Shown here piece by piece: positions 33,427 through 44,860 of a DNA stretch of 64,000 bases. This stretch comes from Carnegiea gigantea (taxonomy: Eukaryota; Streptophyta; Magnoliopsida; Caryophyllales; Cactaceae), in NCBI GenBank assembly GCA_029747015.1, contig JAKOGI010002776.1:2501-66500 (forward strand), written 5' to 3'. Every line of letters begins with the position of its first letter. Positions within the stretch are counted from its first letter, which is position 1. The notes beneath the pieces were generated by a model, which saw only the letters and a list, made by a program, of their open reading frames with translations, did no database searches and was not told the DNA's origin. A program made the position numbers and the translations under genes.

Positions 33427-34703
33427 TGATAAGTGCTCAATATGTTTATCATTTTAGGGCTATTTTGTATCATTTTTAGGAGAATATTGTACTTTAAGTT
33501 GTTATTTACTCTCCTATTCTTGATTTATACTTGGATATAATTGTTTGATGTGTTTTGCAGGATTTTTAGTCTTTTTACCCAGCATTTGACCATTAATGGT
33601 TGTATTTTGACCTCCTCCACGGTCATCCATGTTATGCCACTCCCATACAGCAAAGAATGAGCAAAATTCGGTTCCAGCACAAGCCACGGACGGCCTGTGG
33701 TGTCTCCCACGGTCCGTGCTGAGCCTGTAACTATTGCCTCTTTATTTTCCCTCGGCTGTGTGGCTGAGATCGACTAAGCCTCTCTATAAAACGCAACGTT
33801 TTGCAACATTCTCAATTATTCCCAAGCAAAGCGAAAGCATAGAATAGCATACATTAGGGCTATAGTTTCTTTCTCAAATTTTGTAGTTTTTAGTTTGGTT
33901 ATTGTATTGGCGTGAGTCTTGAGTGTGAGAGTTTGTTCTTAAGGTGGTTTTGAAGCCCTTGGTTGAAGGCCATCTTAGTCAATCCCCTTCTCGCTCAGAT
34001 TTCACCAATCGTTGGTTAGTTTGTTAATCTTTTATTATGTCAGAGTAGTTTTCTTTAGTCTAGGGATTTAGTAGTTTGTCGAAGTGTTGTTGGATCATGT
34101 GTTAATCTATACAAATGTGCTTATTTTCATGATTGGTTTGATTTCATTTTGTCAAGTGTTTGGATTGTTATGAGTTGATTTTTGGCCAAAATTTGCTTGC
34201 GCTCTTGAAACAATTGAGTAAAAAACTGAAAGGTGAAATTTGATTGTTGGACTGCTTGATAAGACTTAACGTAACTTCGTCTCGAAAGAGAGATTTGTAT
34301 GTTGGGAGGACTAGTAAGTAATCAAAGACATTGAACCTGAATTAAGACAAATTAATTTGAAAGAATAACTTTTGCTTAGCTTAGACAAATTTAGTTGATT
34401 TCGAAAGAATAGACTGAGTTTCTTAAAAGATTACAATTCCTCGAATTTAACCAATTAGAAGAAAGCACATGTTCATTATTTTTGATCCAATTTCCTTTCA
34501 CAGCTACAAGAATTTCTAGATGTTTCTTTTCCCTTAATGATTTAGAAAAGCTTATTTGCTATTGTTAAATCGAATCCACTTGAACCAGAATTTTACTTAG
34601 CACATTTTGATGGGTAAGACTCAGTAAGTTACATTAGTCCCTGAGGGATGATATCTTTTATCTATACTACGACTACTCGTGTGCTTGCAGTGTTAGTTGA
34701 TCA
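33427..34703 (+). repeat. 5' LTR of the Athila/Tat-lineage element
   Basis: 1277 bp, TG...CA ends, pairs with 41016-42288 (1273 bp). The TATA box TATAAAA is at 33785. Near 33688 a GC-rich stretch (CACGGACGGCC ... GGTCCGTG) can form a short stem. The two LTRs differ by scattered substitutions and small indels, about six changes in the first 75 bases, so the insertion is not recent. Confidence 0.9.
33785..33791 (+). promoter_or_regulatory. TATA box of the 5' LTR
   Basis: TATAAAA lies about 358 bp into the LTR within CCTCTCTATAAAACG. It is conserved in the 3' LTR at 41375 (TATAAAA). It would drive the genomic transcript of the element. Confidence 0.6.
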
Positions 34704-34709
34704 AGTTTT

Positions 34710-34727
34710 TGGCACCATTGCTGAGGA
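34710..34727 (+). other. Primer-binding site (tRNA-Asp type)
   Basis: TGGCACCATTGCTGAGGA begins 6 nt after the LTR end. It resembles TGGCGCCGTTGCCGGGGA, the site of Athila/Tat elements that matches tRNA-Asp, with a few transitions (C to T type) consistent with decay of methylated DNA. Confidence 0.8.
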
Positions 34728-34982
34728 CTAAATTGTTAACTATTGAGTTAGTCTTGCGATAAGTATTTTATTGTTTTTTATTTTTTTTTTTGGTTTTTTT
34801 CCTTTCTTTGCTTGTTTAAATTACACTGGTAGTGTTGGTGTTAGTGCTTGCAGGAATTTTTCTTGTTTATGCAAAGTTCAGTCTTGTACGAACCCGATCC
34901 TAAGATTAGAAGGACTTTTCGCTTTAGGAGGAAAAAGCTAAGGATTAATGAGTAAAGACGCAAGGCAAGAAGGAATTCAAAC

Positions 34983-36060
34983 ATGGCAGGAGGTGACCAA
35001 CAAAGGACTCTTCATGATTTTGTTACCCCAGGAGTCCAGGGGATCGCCTCAAGCATCGCTCGCCCTACTGTAGATGCCAACAACTTCGAGCTCAAACTGA
35101 CACTCATTTCCATGGTGCAGCAATCTCAGTTCGGCAGAGCTCCCTCGGAAGACCCAAATCTACACCTCTCGGTCTTTTTAGAGGTGTGTGATATGCTAAA
35201 ATTAAATGAAGTCTCTAGTGATGCGATGCGGCTGCACTTATTCCCTTTCTCATTAAGGGATAAAGCAAGGGCTTGGTTGCACTCTTTGCCATCTAGATGC
35301 ATAACCACCTGGGATGAGTTAACAAGAGCTTTCCTCGCCAAATTCTTCCCTCCAAGCAAAACAGCGAACCTAAGAAATCAGATCATAACTTTCTACAAAG
35401 AGATGATGAGACGCTCTATGAAGCTTGGGAGCATTTTAAAGATCTGCTATGTTTGTGCCCCTATCATGGTCTTCAGTGTTGGAATTGATAATCTAGGCCT
35501 TTTATAATGGTGTGACCCAATCTGCAAGGTCCACTATTGATGTGGTGGCAGGAGGAACTCTGATGAGCAAGACTGAGGATAAAGCCTATAATCTGATTGA
35601 GGAGATGGCACTTGACAACTTCCAATGGTCCACAGATCGAACCCAACCCAAGCAGGTTGGAGGCAAGCTTGAAGTTGATACAATTACTTTACTTTCTTCT
35701 AAAGTAGATGCCATGATTATAGACTAGACCAAATGAATGTTAATGCTGTGAACTCTAGTGCCCCTTCCCCTTATGAAATTTGTGGTTCAATTGAGCATAT
35801 AACTCTGAATTGTCAAGTTGGGAGTCATTTTTGCCAAGACCCTAATGAAGTTCATTATGTTCAAAATTTCAACCCAAAACCAATGACCTTTACTCTAATA
35901 CCTATAATCCGTGTTGGAAGAATTATCCAAATTTCTCTTACAAGTCAAACCCAAACACTATGAACATGCCCCTGATAAATGCTAGACCACTCCCTGGTTT
36001 TCAAAGACCCCCATTCCCTTCTCAGATGCCCCAGAAGTCTAATTTATAGGTAATAATGGA
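34983..36060 (+). pseudogene. gag of the Athila/Tat-lineage element
   Basis: The ATG at 34983 opens 174 codons. The gag signature reads FLEVCDMLKLNEVSSDAMRL, LFPFSLRDKARAWLHSLP and TWDELTRAFLAKFFPPSKTA. A frameshift near 35405 moves the rest (ETLYEAWEHFKDL-like) to another frame, followed by 35512-35727. A zinc-knuckle remnant at about 35775 reads YEICGSIEHITLNC, with the first cysteine replaced by tyrosine. Gag would form the virus-like particle. More than two frame breaks make it non-functional now. Confidence 0.85.
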
Positions 36061-36783
36061 AAATATGCTTATGGCGCAACAAAAACATAATGAGTATATT
36101 AAGCAATTTGCCTCCAAGGTTGATGTGCTTATGACTCATAATAGGATGTTAGAAGCACAAATTGCCCAAAAAGCTAATTTCTCATCTATGCCCCCAGACA
36201 GACTTCCTAGCAAACCTGAACCTAACCCTCATGAGCATTGTAACTGTGTTAGCATAAATGGAGAAGAAGAGGATTTCACTGACTCTGAGGAAGTACCAAT
36301 GGAAGAGGGTAGGGAGATAACTATGGCTGGTAGTAAAGAGAGCAACAATGGTGGCAAGACTACCACATTCAAAGAAAACAACCCTGTTGAGATCCGCACC
36401 ATTTTTCCCGCTATGCTCCCTAACCCATGTAGTTTTTCTATCCCCTGTATTGTAGGAAAGGTAGAAATTAAGAAAGGTCCATGTGATCTAGGTGCAAGTG
36501 TCAGTATAATGCCCTATTCTTTATTTTATAAGCCACAACTAGGACCATTACTAGGCTCACCCATTTCTTTACAGTTGGCTGATGGTTTTGTGACGCAACC
36601 TATAGGCAAGTTAGACAATGTGCCAGTCAATATAGGAGACATGTAGGTATTGGAACACTTCATTATCGTTGACATGCTTGAAACTGACGATGCCCAAATT
36701 ATCCTAGGTTGCCCTATTTTGGCGACAGCTGGTTGCCACATTGATGTAAGAGAAGGTCGTATATCTTTTGAGGTAGAAGGGTG
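36061..36783 (+). pseudogene. gag C-terminus and aspartic protease of the Athila/Tat-lineage element
   Basis: The open frame 36056-36646 starts with a helical stretch (EYIKQFASKVDVLMTHNRML) and an acidic linker. It enters the protease at NPCSFSIPCIVGK and has the active-site segment CDLGASVSIMPYSLF near 36482 (D-L-G-A-S, the Athila/Tat form of DTGA). A TAG at 36644 interrupts it. The same frame continues with AQIILGCPILATAGCHIDV (the ILG flap motif) to 36783. It would mature Gag. One stop codon separates it from an intact domain. Confidence 0.8.
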
Positions 36784-36790
36784 ATTTGCT

Positions 36791-37225
36791 GTGTTTAGTC
36801 ATAGGAAGGAGGATATGGTTTCTCCTCATTCTTCTATATTGGATGCATTATCTCTTTTTTTTGAGATTGATATGGAGGACGTCTGGAATTGTGAAGATTC
36901 TCCTGATTCTTATCAGATTTCTTATGAGGACCCTAACCAAGGGTATGTTAAGGTGGAATTTATTGCTCCTATGCCACCTAACAAGCCTGAGGTTGAGGCT
37001 CCTGTTTCTAATGAATCTTCAATGAGTGATTATTGCAGGTTTGCACAAACTGTTCTCTGTATTCCCCATATGGAAGGTTTTGATGCAAATTTTAGTGTCG
37101 GGGTTGAGCAAGTTGATGATAGCCTGTCTGATGGGCCACAAAAGCGATTTGTTTTACATGCAAATAGTGCATTATCGAACCAAGTTATGAAGATGAAGGA
37201 CCTGCAGCCAAAACTTTTAAGATGA
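36791..37225 (+). pseudogene. Post-protease open frame where RT/IN should be
   Basis: 144 codons, acidic (EIDMEDVWNCEDSPDSYQIS), with no RT motif. In full Athila/Tat elements the segment after the protease leads into RT. Here it ends at 37225, and a non-coding block with GCGCTCTTAGGAGGCAAGCC follows, resembling the GCGCTT...GGGAGGCAACCC motif usually found after integrase. RT to integrase have therefore been removed. The origin of this stretch is unclear. Confidence 0.6.
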
Positions 37226-37919
37226 TACCTTCAACTGAATAAGTTTAATTTTGTGGTTTGCAATAAAGCAAATCTGGACCAAGCTTAGAGTAAGGGCCAA
37301 GCTCTTGACCTTAAAAGAGCGCTCTTAGGAGGCAAGCCAAGCTTTCTTTCCTTTTCCCTTTTTATAGTTTTTATTTTTATTAATTTTTATAGTTTTAAAT
37401 GCGAAAAAAAGGGATTAAAAAATATGAATAAAATATTGACGCCACGGTCAGTCCCCCCAAAACTACAACCCTAGGGTGCCAACCCAGAAAAACTAGAAAA
37501 ATCGAGTTTCCGCAAACACCACAGACTGTCCGTGGTGGTCTGCTATGGGCTGCAGTCTAGGTTTTTGACCGCGGTGCCTCTTCATTTTTCCCTTTTCTTC
37601 TTCAACCTCTCGGCACACTCTCTCTCTCTACCTCCATTTTCTCTCTCTAAATTCTCCATAATCAAATGTCTCTAATCCCCCCACATTTCTTCACCATTTT
37701 CAATCATTTTCACACCAAATCATCCCCTTTGACCCAATCTTTCATCTTTCTCAATAAATTCCCTCTCTTTCTTCTTCTTTTTCTTCCAATTCATCTCATC
37801 CACCATACCCATACTTTTCTCTCTTTTATTCTTCAAATGTTTTCTTAATTTCTTCAAATTTCTAGGTTTTAGTTCTTATTTTTGGCTTTAGTTTTGTTTT
37901 TGGGTTAGAATTTACAACA
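37226..37919 (+). other. Non-coding spacer between pol remnant and ORF-1-like gene
   Basis: It contains AGCGCTCTTAGGAGGC at about 37319, T-rich tracts and, near 37520, ACCACAGACTGTCCGTGGTGG, a stem-forming sequence similar to the one in the LTRs. A pyrimidine-rich stretch runs from 37575 to 37860. No gene is evident. It probably holds a 5' leader for the next ORF. Confidence 0.6.
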
Positions 37920-39183
37920 ATGGCACCAACGAAGAGACAAAGGAGCACCAAGGAGGTTGGTTCTTTAAGTCAAGCACCACCTCAACCACAAAGGGCATCC
38001 CAAACCTTATATGCTAGAGATAACATTCCTCATCCCCTTGGTTTAATGTATCCTGATCATGTTATTAGATATAATTGCTTGAATGAACGTATGGTTGTAG
38101 CAACTAGATATTATGATAAGGATTTGTTAGCCCAATTGGGATTGTTGGATGATATTCGTTAGTTGTTTGCTAGAGGTGGTATGGGACACTTTTTAGAACT
38201 TAAAGAGCATACATATAGGGACCTGACCCTAGAATTCCTTAGTACACTCCATCTCGAGGTCACTAGAAGGCCTCAATGTCAAGTTGGATATATATCGATT
38301 TATTTGCAGAGACAATTGTGTGAACTGAACTTAGGTATCTTCAATAATATTTTCGGTTTTCCAACTAGCATGGACTTATCGCACCATCAAGTCCCCCGTG
38401 AATTCAACCCGAATGCGTTTTGGGGTGAACTTTTGGGGAGTATTAGGTATAGTACCAGTTCGTCAAAATGTACACATATTAGAAATCCTTGTATTAGAGT
38501 AGCTCCGTGTATTTTAGCTTGTCCTCTGTTTGCTTGGGACAATAGTCTGAATGTCCCGAGACTTTGTAAGTTGTACTTTTTATCTTGTATGCTTGATGGA
38601 GGCCAACTTGACCCAGTTTCATTTTTAGCTAGACAATTACATAGTGTTGCTGTTAGCACTAAAGATAGGATAGTTATTGGTGGAATTATAACGACTATTG
38701 CTAGATTCTTGGGAGTTGAGCCCAACCCTGAGGATAGAGTTTCCGAGTCTGAGCAGCTTGATCAAGCTGCTTTTGAGATTATAAACTTCTGTAAAGTTGA
38801 GGCTGGTCGTTTGTATTGGATTTACCCAAGGGACTGACCTTTGCCGCTTCGTAATGTTGATCGCACCACTCTTCTTCATCAAGGTAATCTTTATTGGGTA
38901 CCTGGTGATGATGAGGTTGTTCGACCTATACCCCACCAACCGACCCCTCACTCTAGTCAAGCTGGACCTAGTTCTTCCTCTTAACCACCCCCATCTGACT
39001 ATTCTAACCCCCAGGACACCCTTAGGTCCATTCAAGAGGAGCAAGTTTTCCTCCAAGGAGTTTGTTGCTTCTGAGAGCACCGCTCTTTGGGACTTTGTCC
39101 AAGAGCGCCACGATGAGATCCGTGGGTTGCTTACTTCCCAGACCCAATATTTCCAAGACTATAGGGCATGTCTAGAGACCTAA
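37920..39183 (+). pseudogene. Athila ORF-1-like protein gene, interrupted
   Basis: The ATG at 37920 (MAPTKRQRSTKEVGSLSQ) follows AACA. A TAG at 38160 interrupts; the same frame continues to 38837 (FARGGMGHFLELKEHTYRDL, TLEFLSTLHLE, NLGIFNNIFGFPTSMDLSHH). A second stop at 38835 is followed in frame by NVDRTTLLHQGNLYWVPGDD. The pattern TYRxLTLEFLSTL...FNxIFGFP is that of the ATHILA ORF-1 family, whose function is unknown. It lies 3' of pol here, where some Athila elements carry an env-like ORF. Two point stops separate it from an open gene of about 350 or more codons. Confidence 0.75.
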
Positions 39184-41015
39184 CAGGATTGGCATATCTC
39201 CTATGACCAACCACCTCATCCTCCTCCACCTCCTCCTCTCTGATCTTATTTGATGTGCTTCTCCCCTTTCCTTTTTCTATTATGTGCCCACATTGTGGGC
39301 AATGTTTGATTTTAGCATAGGGGAGTTAGTCATTATATTTGGCATCTGATGCCTATTTTTGTTTGGTGTGTTTGTGCTTTGTATATGTTTTTAGGGGTAG
39401 TTTTTGTGGCTTTTGATGGTTTTAGTTTTGTTTAGTAGTGTATTTAGTTTTCTTTGCATTCTAGATTGCATTTTCATTTTTTTTAGTTTCTTTTGCATTT
39501 TAGTTTGCATTGTTTGTAGGAGCATGCATAAAAAAATTGAAAAGTAAGCAAAAAAAACAAAAAAACATAAAAGAATAAGAAAAAAATTATCCGATGATGA
39601 TCTATATAGATTTGGTAGCTTTTTTTGGTTTAGTTTGATCCTTTGATTCGTCCAAATTGTGCATAAAAGTTTGCAAATGCGTTTTCGAAATGAATTCCGT
39701 GTTTTGACCACATGTTGGATGCAAGTTACCCCATGAGTCTTTATAAGACTTTGGCATGTGTTTACTAGTGAGCTAGCTTTGTCTTTTATAGAAGTGCTGT
39801 GAGACTTTGAGACTTTAGAGACTGTTTATCAAATTAGTCTCACATTTCTTTCATGTGTAACTCTTCCTTAATATTAATTCTCTAGAAATTGCTTTGATTC
39901 CCATCCAAGATCACATTTCACATATGCATTTCGGCAATATGATTAAGGTAATTTTTCTTTGATTTATTTGAAACCCACAGCCAAATAGCCACCCTGGTTT
40001 TGTATTGTATCTCTTGTTAGCCCCTTTGAGCCTGTATCTGTTTTTCTTGATTTGAACCTCCCATTATAACCCATGGCTAAGCCAAGACTAGATGAGTGTT
40101 TCATTCTTATGCATCATAGGGCGTTAGTGAGATGGAATGATATCTTGTGGTGTAATTTAGTTGTTTGGTGCAGGATTGTGAGATATTAATTAATCCCTTA
40201 TTTTATTGTGCAAAATTTAAAGAAAAGTTCGAATTTAAAGTTCATTATGGATTTCCCCCTTGGCTATCCTATATGGAAAAAAAAATGACAAGTGCTTACA
40301 AAACAACAAAACACAAAACAAAAAATTCAAAAGAAAAAAAAAAGAAATAAAAAAAGAACTTGAAAAAAAAAAAAAAGAAAGCAGTTAACCTTAGTGGGAA
40401 AGTAAGTTATTTATGATTTTCAACTCTTTTTCTCTTCATTTGGGGATCTATTCTGAAATGATATGGTTTAAGAAGGATGTAGTATAATGCGTTGGAATTG
40501 TTTAGCTCTTGGTATGTGGCTTCTAGCTCCTCATTTTCAAAAACATTTGTTTCACTCTTACCTTTACCCTTAGCCCCATTACAGTCCTATTAAAGTCTTA
40601 TGATTGTCTAATGTGCTTGCATCTTTAGTGATAGCGAGTTTGAGAATCTTATCAAGCTTATGGTAGATTTGCATCTAAGGTTGAGATTTAAGAAAACCTT
40701 CATAAATATATACATTTCAAACACATGAGTGCTGAGTGCTACATAACTATAGTGAGGTTCTATCTGCTTTACTAGTTTCACTTATTTCATTTGTTAAATG
40801 ACTGTAGTTGACAATTTAGGGGAGATTGCTTTCAAGTTTGACATTGTGGTTTATAAAAAGTCTTTGAAAATTTCATTCCCTATTCTATTTATTAATGATT
40901 TTTTTGTATCTTTTTGGGCTACCTATGAATCAGCCTTGCCGTTTGAATGTTACCTATATCTATCCTGAGGAGGTTGTGTATTGAGGACAAGCAATAGTTT
41001 AAGCACGGGAGAGTT
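39184..41015 (+). other. 3' non-coding region and polypurine tract of the Athila/Tat-lineage element
   Basis: It is AT-rich with long A tracts (40275-40380) and GTGGGCAATGTTTGATTTTAG near 39293, a motif common downstream of Athila/Tat coding regions. Just before the 3' LTR is AAGCACGGGAGAGTT (41001-41015), the probable polypurine tract for plus-strand priming. I see no gene here. Confidence 0.75.
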
Positions 41016-42288
41016 TGATAAGTGCTCAATATGTATATCATTTTATGGCTATTTTGTGTCATTTTAAGGAGAATATTGTGCTTTAAGTTGTTATTTACTC
41101 TCTTATTCCTGATTTATGCTTGGATATAGTTGTTTGATGTGTTTTGCAGGATTTTTAGTCTTTTTACCTAGCATTTGAACATAAATGGCTGTATGTTGAC
41201 CTCCCCGATGGTCATCCATGTTATGTCACGCCCGTAGAGCAAAGAATGAGCAAAAATCCGATTCCAGTACAGGCCACGGTCAGCCCACGGTGTCTCCCAC
41301 AGTTTGTGGTGAGTCTATAACTATTACCTCTTCATTTTTCCTCGACTGTGTGGCTGAGATTGACCAAGCCTCTCTATAAAAGGCGACGTTTTATAGCATT
41401 CTCAATCATTCCCAAGCAAAGCAAAAGCATATAATAGCATACATTTGGGCTTTAGTTTCTTTCTCAAATTTTGTAGGTTTTAGTTTGGTTATTGCATTTG
41501 AGTCTTGAGTGTGAGAGTTTGTTCTTGAGGCGGTTTTGAAACCCTTGGTTGAAGACCATCTTAGTCAATCCCCTTCTCGCTCAGATTTCGCCAATCGTTG
41601 GTTAGTTTGTTAATCTTTTATCATGTCAGAGTAGTTTTCTTTAGTCTAGGGATTTAGCAGTTTATGGAAGTGTTGTTGGATCATGTTTTAATCTATACAA
41701 ATGTGCTTATTTTCATGACTGGTTTGATTTTATTTTGTCAAGTGTTTGGATTGTTATAAGTTGATTTTTGGCTGAAATTTACTTGCGCTCTTGAAACAAT
41801 TGAGTGAAAAAATGAAAGGTGAAATTTGGTTGTTGAACTGCTTAATAAGACTTAATGTAACTTCGTCTCGAAATAGAGATTTGTATGTTAGGAGGACTAG
41901 CAAGTAATCGAAGACATTGAACTTGAATTAAGACAAATTAGTTTGAAAGAACAACTTTTGCTTAGTTTAAGAAAATTTAGTTGATTTCGAAAGATTAGCT
42001 GAGTTTCTGAAAAGATTACAATTCCTCGAATTTAACCAATTAGAAGAAAGCACATGTTCATTATTTTTGATCCAATTTTCTTTCACAGCTACAAGAATTC
42101 CTAGATGTTTCTTTTCCCTTAATGATTTAGAAAAGTTTATTTGCTATTGTTAAATCAAATCCACTTGAACCAGAATTTCACTTAGCACATTTTGATAGGC
42201 AAGACTCAGTAAGTTACATTAGTCCCTCAGGGACGATATCTTTTATCTATACTACGACTACCCATGCGGTTGCAATGTTAGTTGATCA
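41016..42288 (+). repeat. 3' LTR of the Athila/Tat-lineage element
   Basis: 1273 bp, TGATAAGTGC to GTTGATCA, with TATAAAA at 41375. It is directly followed by the ACACT duplication and the remaining tail of viral copy D. It differs from the 5' LTR by scattered substitutions and one small deletion near 41485. Confidence 0.9.
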
Positions 42289-42318
42289 ACACTCAAATTC
42301 CACTTAACTCTTTTAAAA
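42289..42318 (+). pseudogene. Copy D tail remnant after LTR insertion
   Basis: ACACTCAAATTCCACTTAAC continues the pol tail interrupted at 33426 (compare ACACTCAAATTCTACCGAAC in copy B at 22768). After about 30 bp it changes to minus-oriented leader of copy E, an inverted junction. Confidence 0.7.
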
Positions 42319-43090
42319 AATAAATTACAAAATGTGATTAATTAATAGTAAAACTTGATTAATTAGGAGTAAAGATTGATTAATAATTGATTAAATAAAT
42401 AAGCATTAATGAAGTAACAAAAATGAGTAGTGCAAAGCTTGAAAAATTAGTTAAATATGAATGGTCCTAAATAGTAGGAAAGTGATGGAATAGTAGAGAA
42501 AGAATGAATTCACGCAAAACTTATGAATAAAATTTTGCGCATTGAAGGTGATTGAATAAACGTACTGATATTTGATTGAATTCTCTACAGATATTACAAC
42601 GATAGAAAAGAGAGAAGGGGAGATGTACAAGGAAGACAGGCAGATAAGTTCTGCCTTTGCTTACAACTTTGAAGCCTTTATATAGGCCTAGAAGGTAAAA
42701 TGTATAGTACAAGATATTTATTGAAGCAATAAGATGATAATATTTCTGACATTTGAACAGTAAGAAGATAAAATTATTGAAGCATCTTGAATAGTGATCT
42801 TATCTTGAACGGTTGTATGCGGACAATTTTAAATATTTAACATCTAACAAGCTTGTTAAAATTGGACAACTGCTACTTGGCGTTTATTATTGCATGCTTA
42901 CGTGTCGAATTCCAAGGGGTTCTGCTGTATAATGTCCCCTAGTGGTCATAGTGTCTTGAATATTCGCGTAGTATGCTGCACCGGTGGTTTTGAATACAAC
43001 TAGGTGGCAATTGAGTGTGATACTCGACTATGCTTGAGTCTAAAGGAGATATAGTTGAAGATGAAGACAAATGTTGAGTGTAAAAGAACT
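42319..43090 (-). promoter_or_regulatory. Copy E 3' non-coding region, promoter and leader (minus)
   Basis: On minus: GCAGTTGTCCAATTTTAACA, CAATAAATATCTTGTACTA, CTATATAAAGGC (42685-42674), GTAAGCAAAGGCAGAACTTA, then a leader of the short type, without the 21-bp block. The 3' non-coding part contains GACCACTAGGGGACATTATA. The layout is the same as in copy B. Confidence 0.75.
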
Positions 43091-44058
43091 AGTGCTCCTT
43101 GGCTGGACAGAGGTGTGCATTTGAAAAAATTCGTTGAATAAATTGGATAATATACTGATCAAGGGAGATCCAATAATCCATGATATATTACCTATTAAGA
43201 TGGAGCATTTGAATGCATCCAGTTGGTATTACGATGAGCACTGGATGTCCACAGAAGTCTTGTAAAAGGGTTCAGTAGAATTTTAGTGTCTTTAAATGTG
43301 AATAAACGGAAATCCATAAACTTGCTTGCCATTTATCATAGCGAATAAAAATGGCATATTCATTGTATCGAGTCCTTTGATAGGAGTAATAAAGAGTTCA
43401 TTATCTTGATCTCTAAGGTAAAAGATAAGAGGTTCTTGAATATCTTTCATGATGCTTGAATGTTGAATGTGGGTTGAGTCGGTTGCGGATAACATCTGGA
43501 ATAGAGAGATTGAAGCAAAATTATTTTGCTTGAAGAAATTCTCTAGTGACGAAGTCAACAAGGAAATTGTTTTCATCATTAATAAATTCAATATCGAAAT
43601 CGAAAATTGAAAGTATTGCTTGCCAGCAGGCAAAGTTTGTTTTGAGACGGGATTTTGAACATTTTTTGTAAAACGTCTTTTGCAATCAATTTTTAATAAG
43701 AATCTTTTGAAATATAAATCATCTTGAAATTTTAAAATGCATAAAACAATAGCTAAAACTTCTTTTTTAATCAGTCTAAGTTCCACTACGGAACCTTATT
43801 AATTGGTCAGGATTAGGGTCAAGACGTTCCTTGAGAATTCCCCCAAAACCCTTACCTGACGCATCCGTTTGAACTATCATGAATGCATGTCGGTTTAGAA
43901 TGCCAAGGGGAGTGATTTGACTCTATTCTTGATATATTTGACAGTTTGAGTATGCTCATGGGATCATGTATGAGGATTTGTCTTTGAAATAATGATTTAC
44001 AAATTTTCCTAAGTTTGGGGAAAAAATCTGCAACATAATTGAGACAACCATGGAACCT
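43091..44058 (-). pseudogene. Copy E RNase H and C-terminal tail
   Basis: On minus, 43786-43292 reads KKEVLAIVLCILKFQDDLYF, then SKQTLPAGKQYFQF and DIQEPLIFYLRDQDNELF, ITPIKGLDTMNMPFLF. The upstream RNase H start (near 43870, QTDASGKGF-like in a shifted frame) is broken. The tail continues to 43091 with a frame change. Fusion of RNase H and tail in one open stretch shows they belong to one polyprotein. Confidence 0.75.
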
Positions 44059-44860
44059 TTACAATTGATTTTTATCTTTCATTTCATCTGAAAATGTATA
44101 CGCAAATTCAATAGATCGTTGAATGGGTTTAATAGTACCATTATAAATGTCATGGTCTAAAAACCGAATTTTTGTTTGAAATAATTTCATTTTTAGAGCA
44201 GAAATGGCTAAACCAATTCTTTTGATGACATTGAAAAATGTTTTTAGATGCTTGAAATGTTTATCCAAATTTTTTGAATAGATAAGAACATCATCAATGT
44301 AAATTATTAAAAATTCAGAATAATCATTGAGTATATTGTTTATAACATGTTGAAATTCAGAATGAGCATTTTTGAGTCCAAATAACATCACATTCCATTC
44401 ATAGTGTCCAAATGGAACTATGAATGCAGTTTTATACCTGTCTTTCTCAGCAATTTGAATCTGCCAAAAGCCAGATTTCATATCGAATTTTGAAAATATT
44501 TTTACATCATATAATCTTCCTAATAAATCTTTTTTATTGGGAATTGGATATCTTATCCATTGAAGAACTTTGTTGAGTAGTTTGTAATTTATGACCAATC
44601 TAGGAACACCATGTCCCTTTTCTGCTTAATTGTAGACATAGAAGGCTGCACAGCTTTAAGGGGATTTTGGAAGATCTAGTGAGCCTTTTGTCTAATAAGG
44701 ATTGAATTTCTTTTTTATAAAATTCTAAAAGCTCTTTATTCATTTGAATAGGACGTGCTTTTGTTGGAATATTTCTTTCATCAAAATCTTTTTCATATGG
44801 TAACATGTTGCTTTCTATCGCGAAAAGCATATGGGATATCAGCACAGACATAATCTTCAA
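44059..44860 (-). pseudogene. Copy E reverse transcriptase (YIDD intact)
   Basis: Open stretch 44598-44059 carries NYKLLNKVLQWIRYPIPNKK, FSKFDMKSGFWQIQIAEKDR, PFGHYEWNVMLFGLKNAHSE and IIYIDDVLIYSKNLDKHF, with YIDD at 44302-44291. 44860-44600 holds NIPTKARPIQMNKELLEF and KKEIQSLLDKRLTRSSK. A frameshift joins them at about 44640. The aspartates of the palm (FDMKSG, YIDD) are present. This is the most complete RT of the five copies, but it is not one open frame. Confidence 0.85.

Larger units (their letters stand above)
33427..42288 (+). mobile_element. Non-autonomous Athila/Tat-lineage LTR retrotransposon (gag-PR, no RT/IN)
   Basis: The LTRs start TGATAAGTGC and end GTTAGTTGATCA. They flank a tRNA-Asp-like primer site, gag, a protease, an Athila ORF-1-like gene and a polypurine tract. 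The 5-bp duplication ACACT is exact at 33422-33426 and 42289-42293. The insertion splits the tail of viral copy D. Reverse transcriptase, RNase H and integrase are absent: after the protease only about 450 bp of unrelated open frame precede the 3' non-coding part. It must have moved using enzymes of a related full element. Confidence 0.85.

Noticed and set aside
37666..37848. Phe/His-rich 60-codon frame
   Set aside because: It lies in a pyrimidine-rich leader just before the ORF-1-like gene and is compositionally explained.
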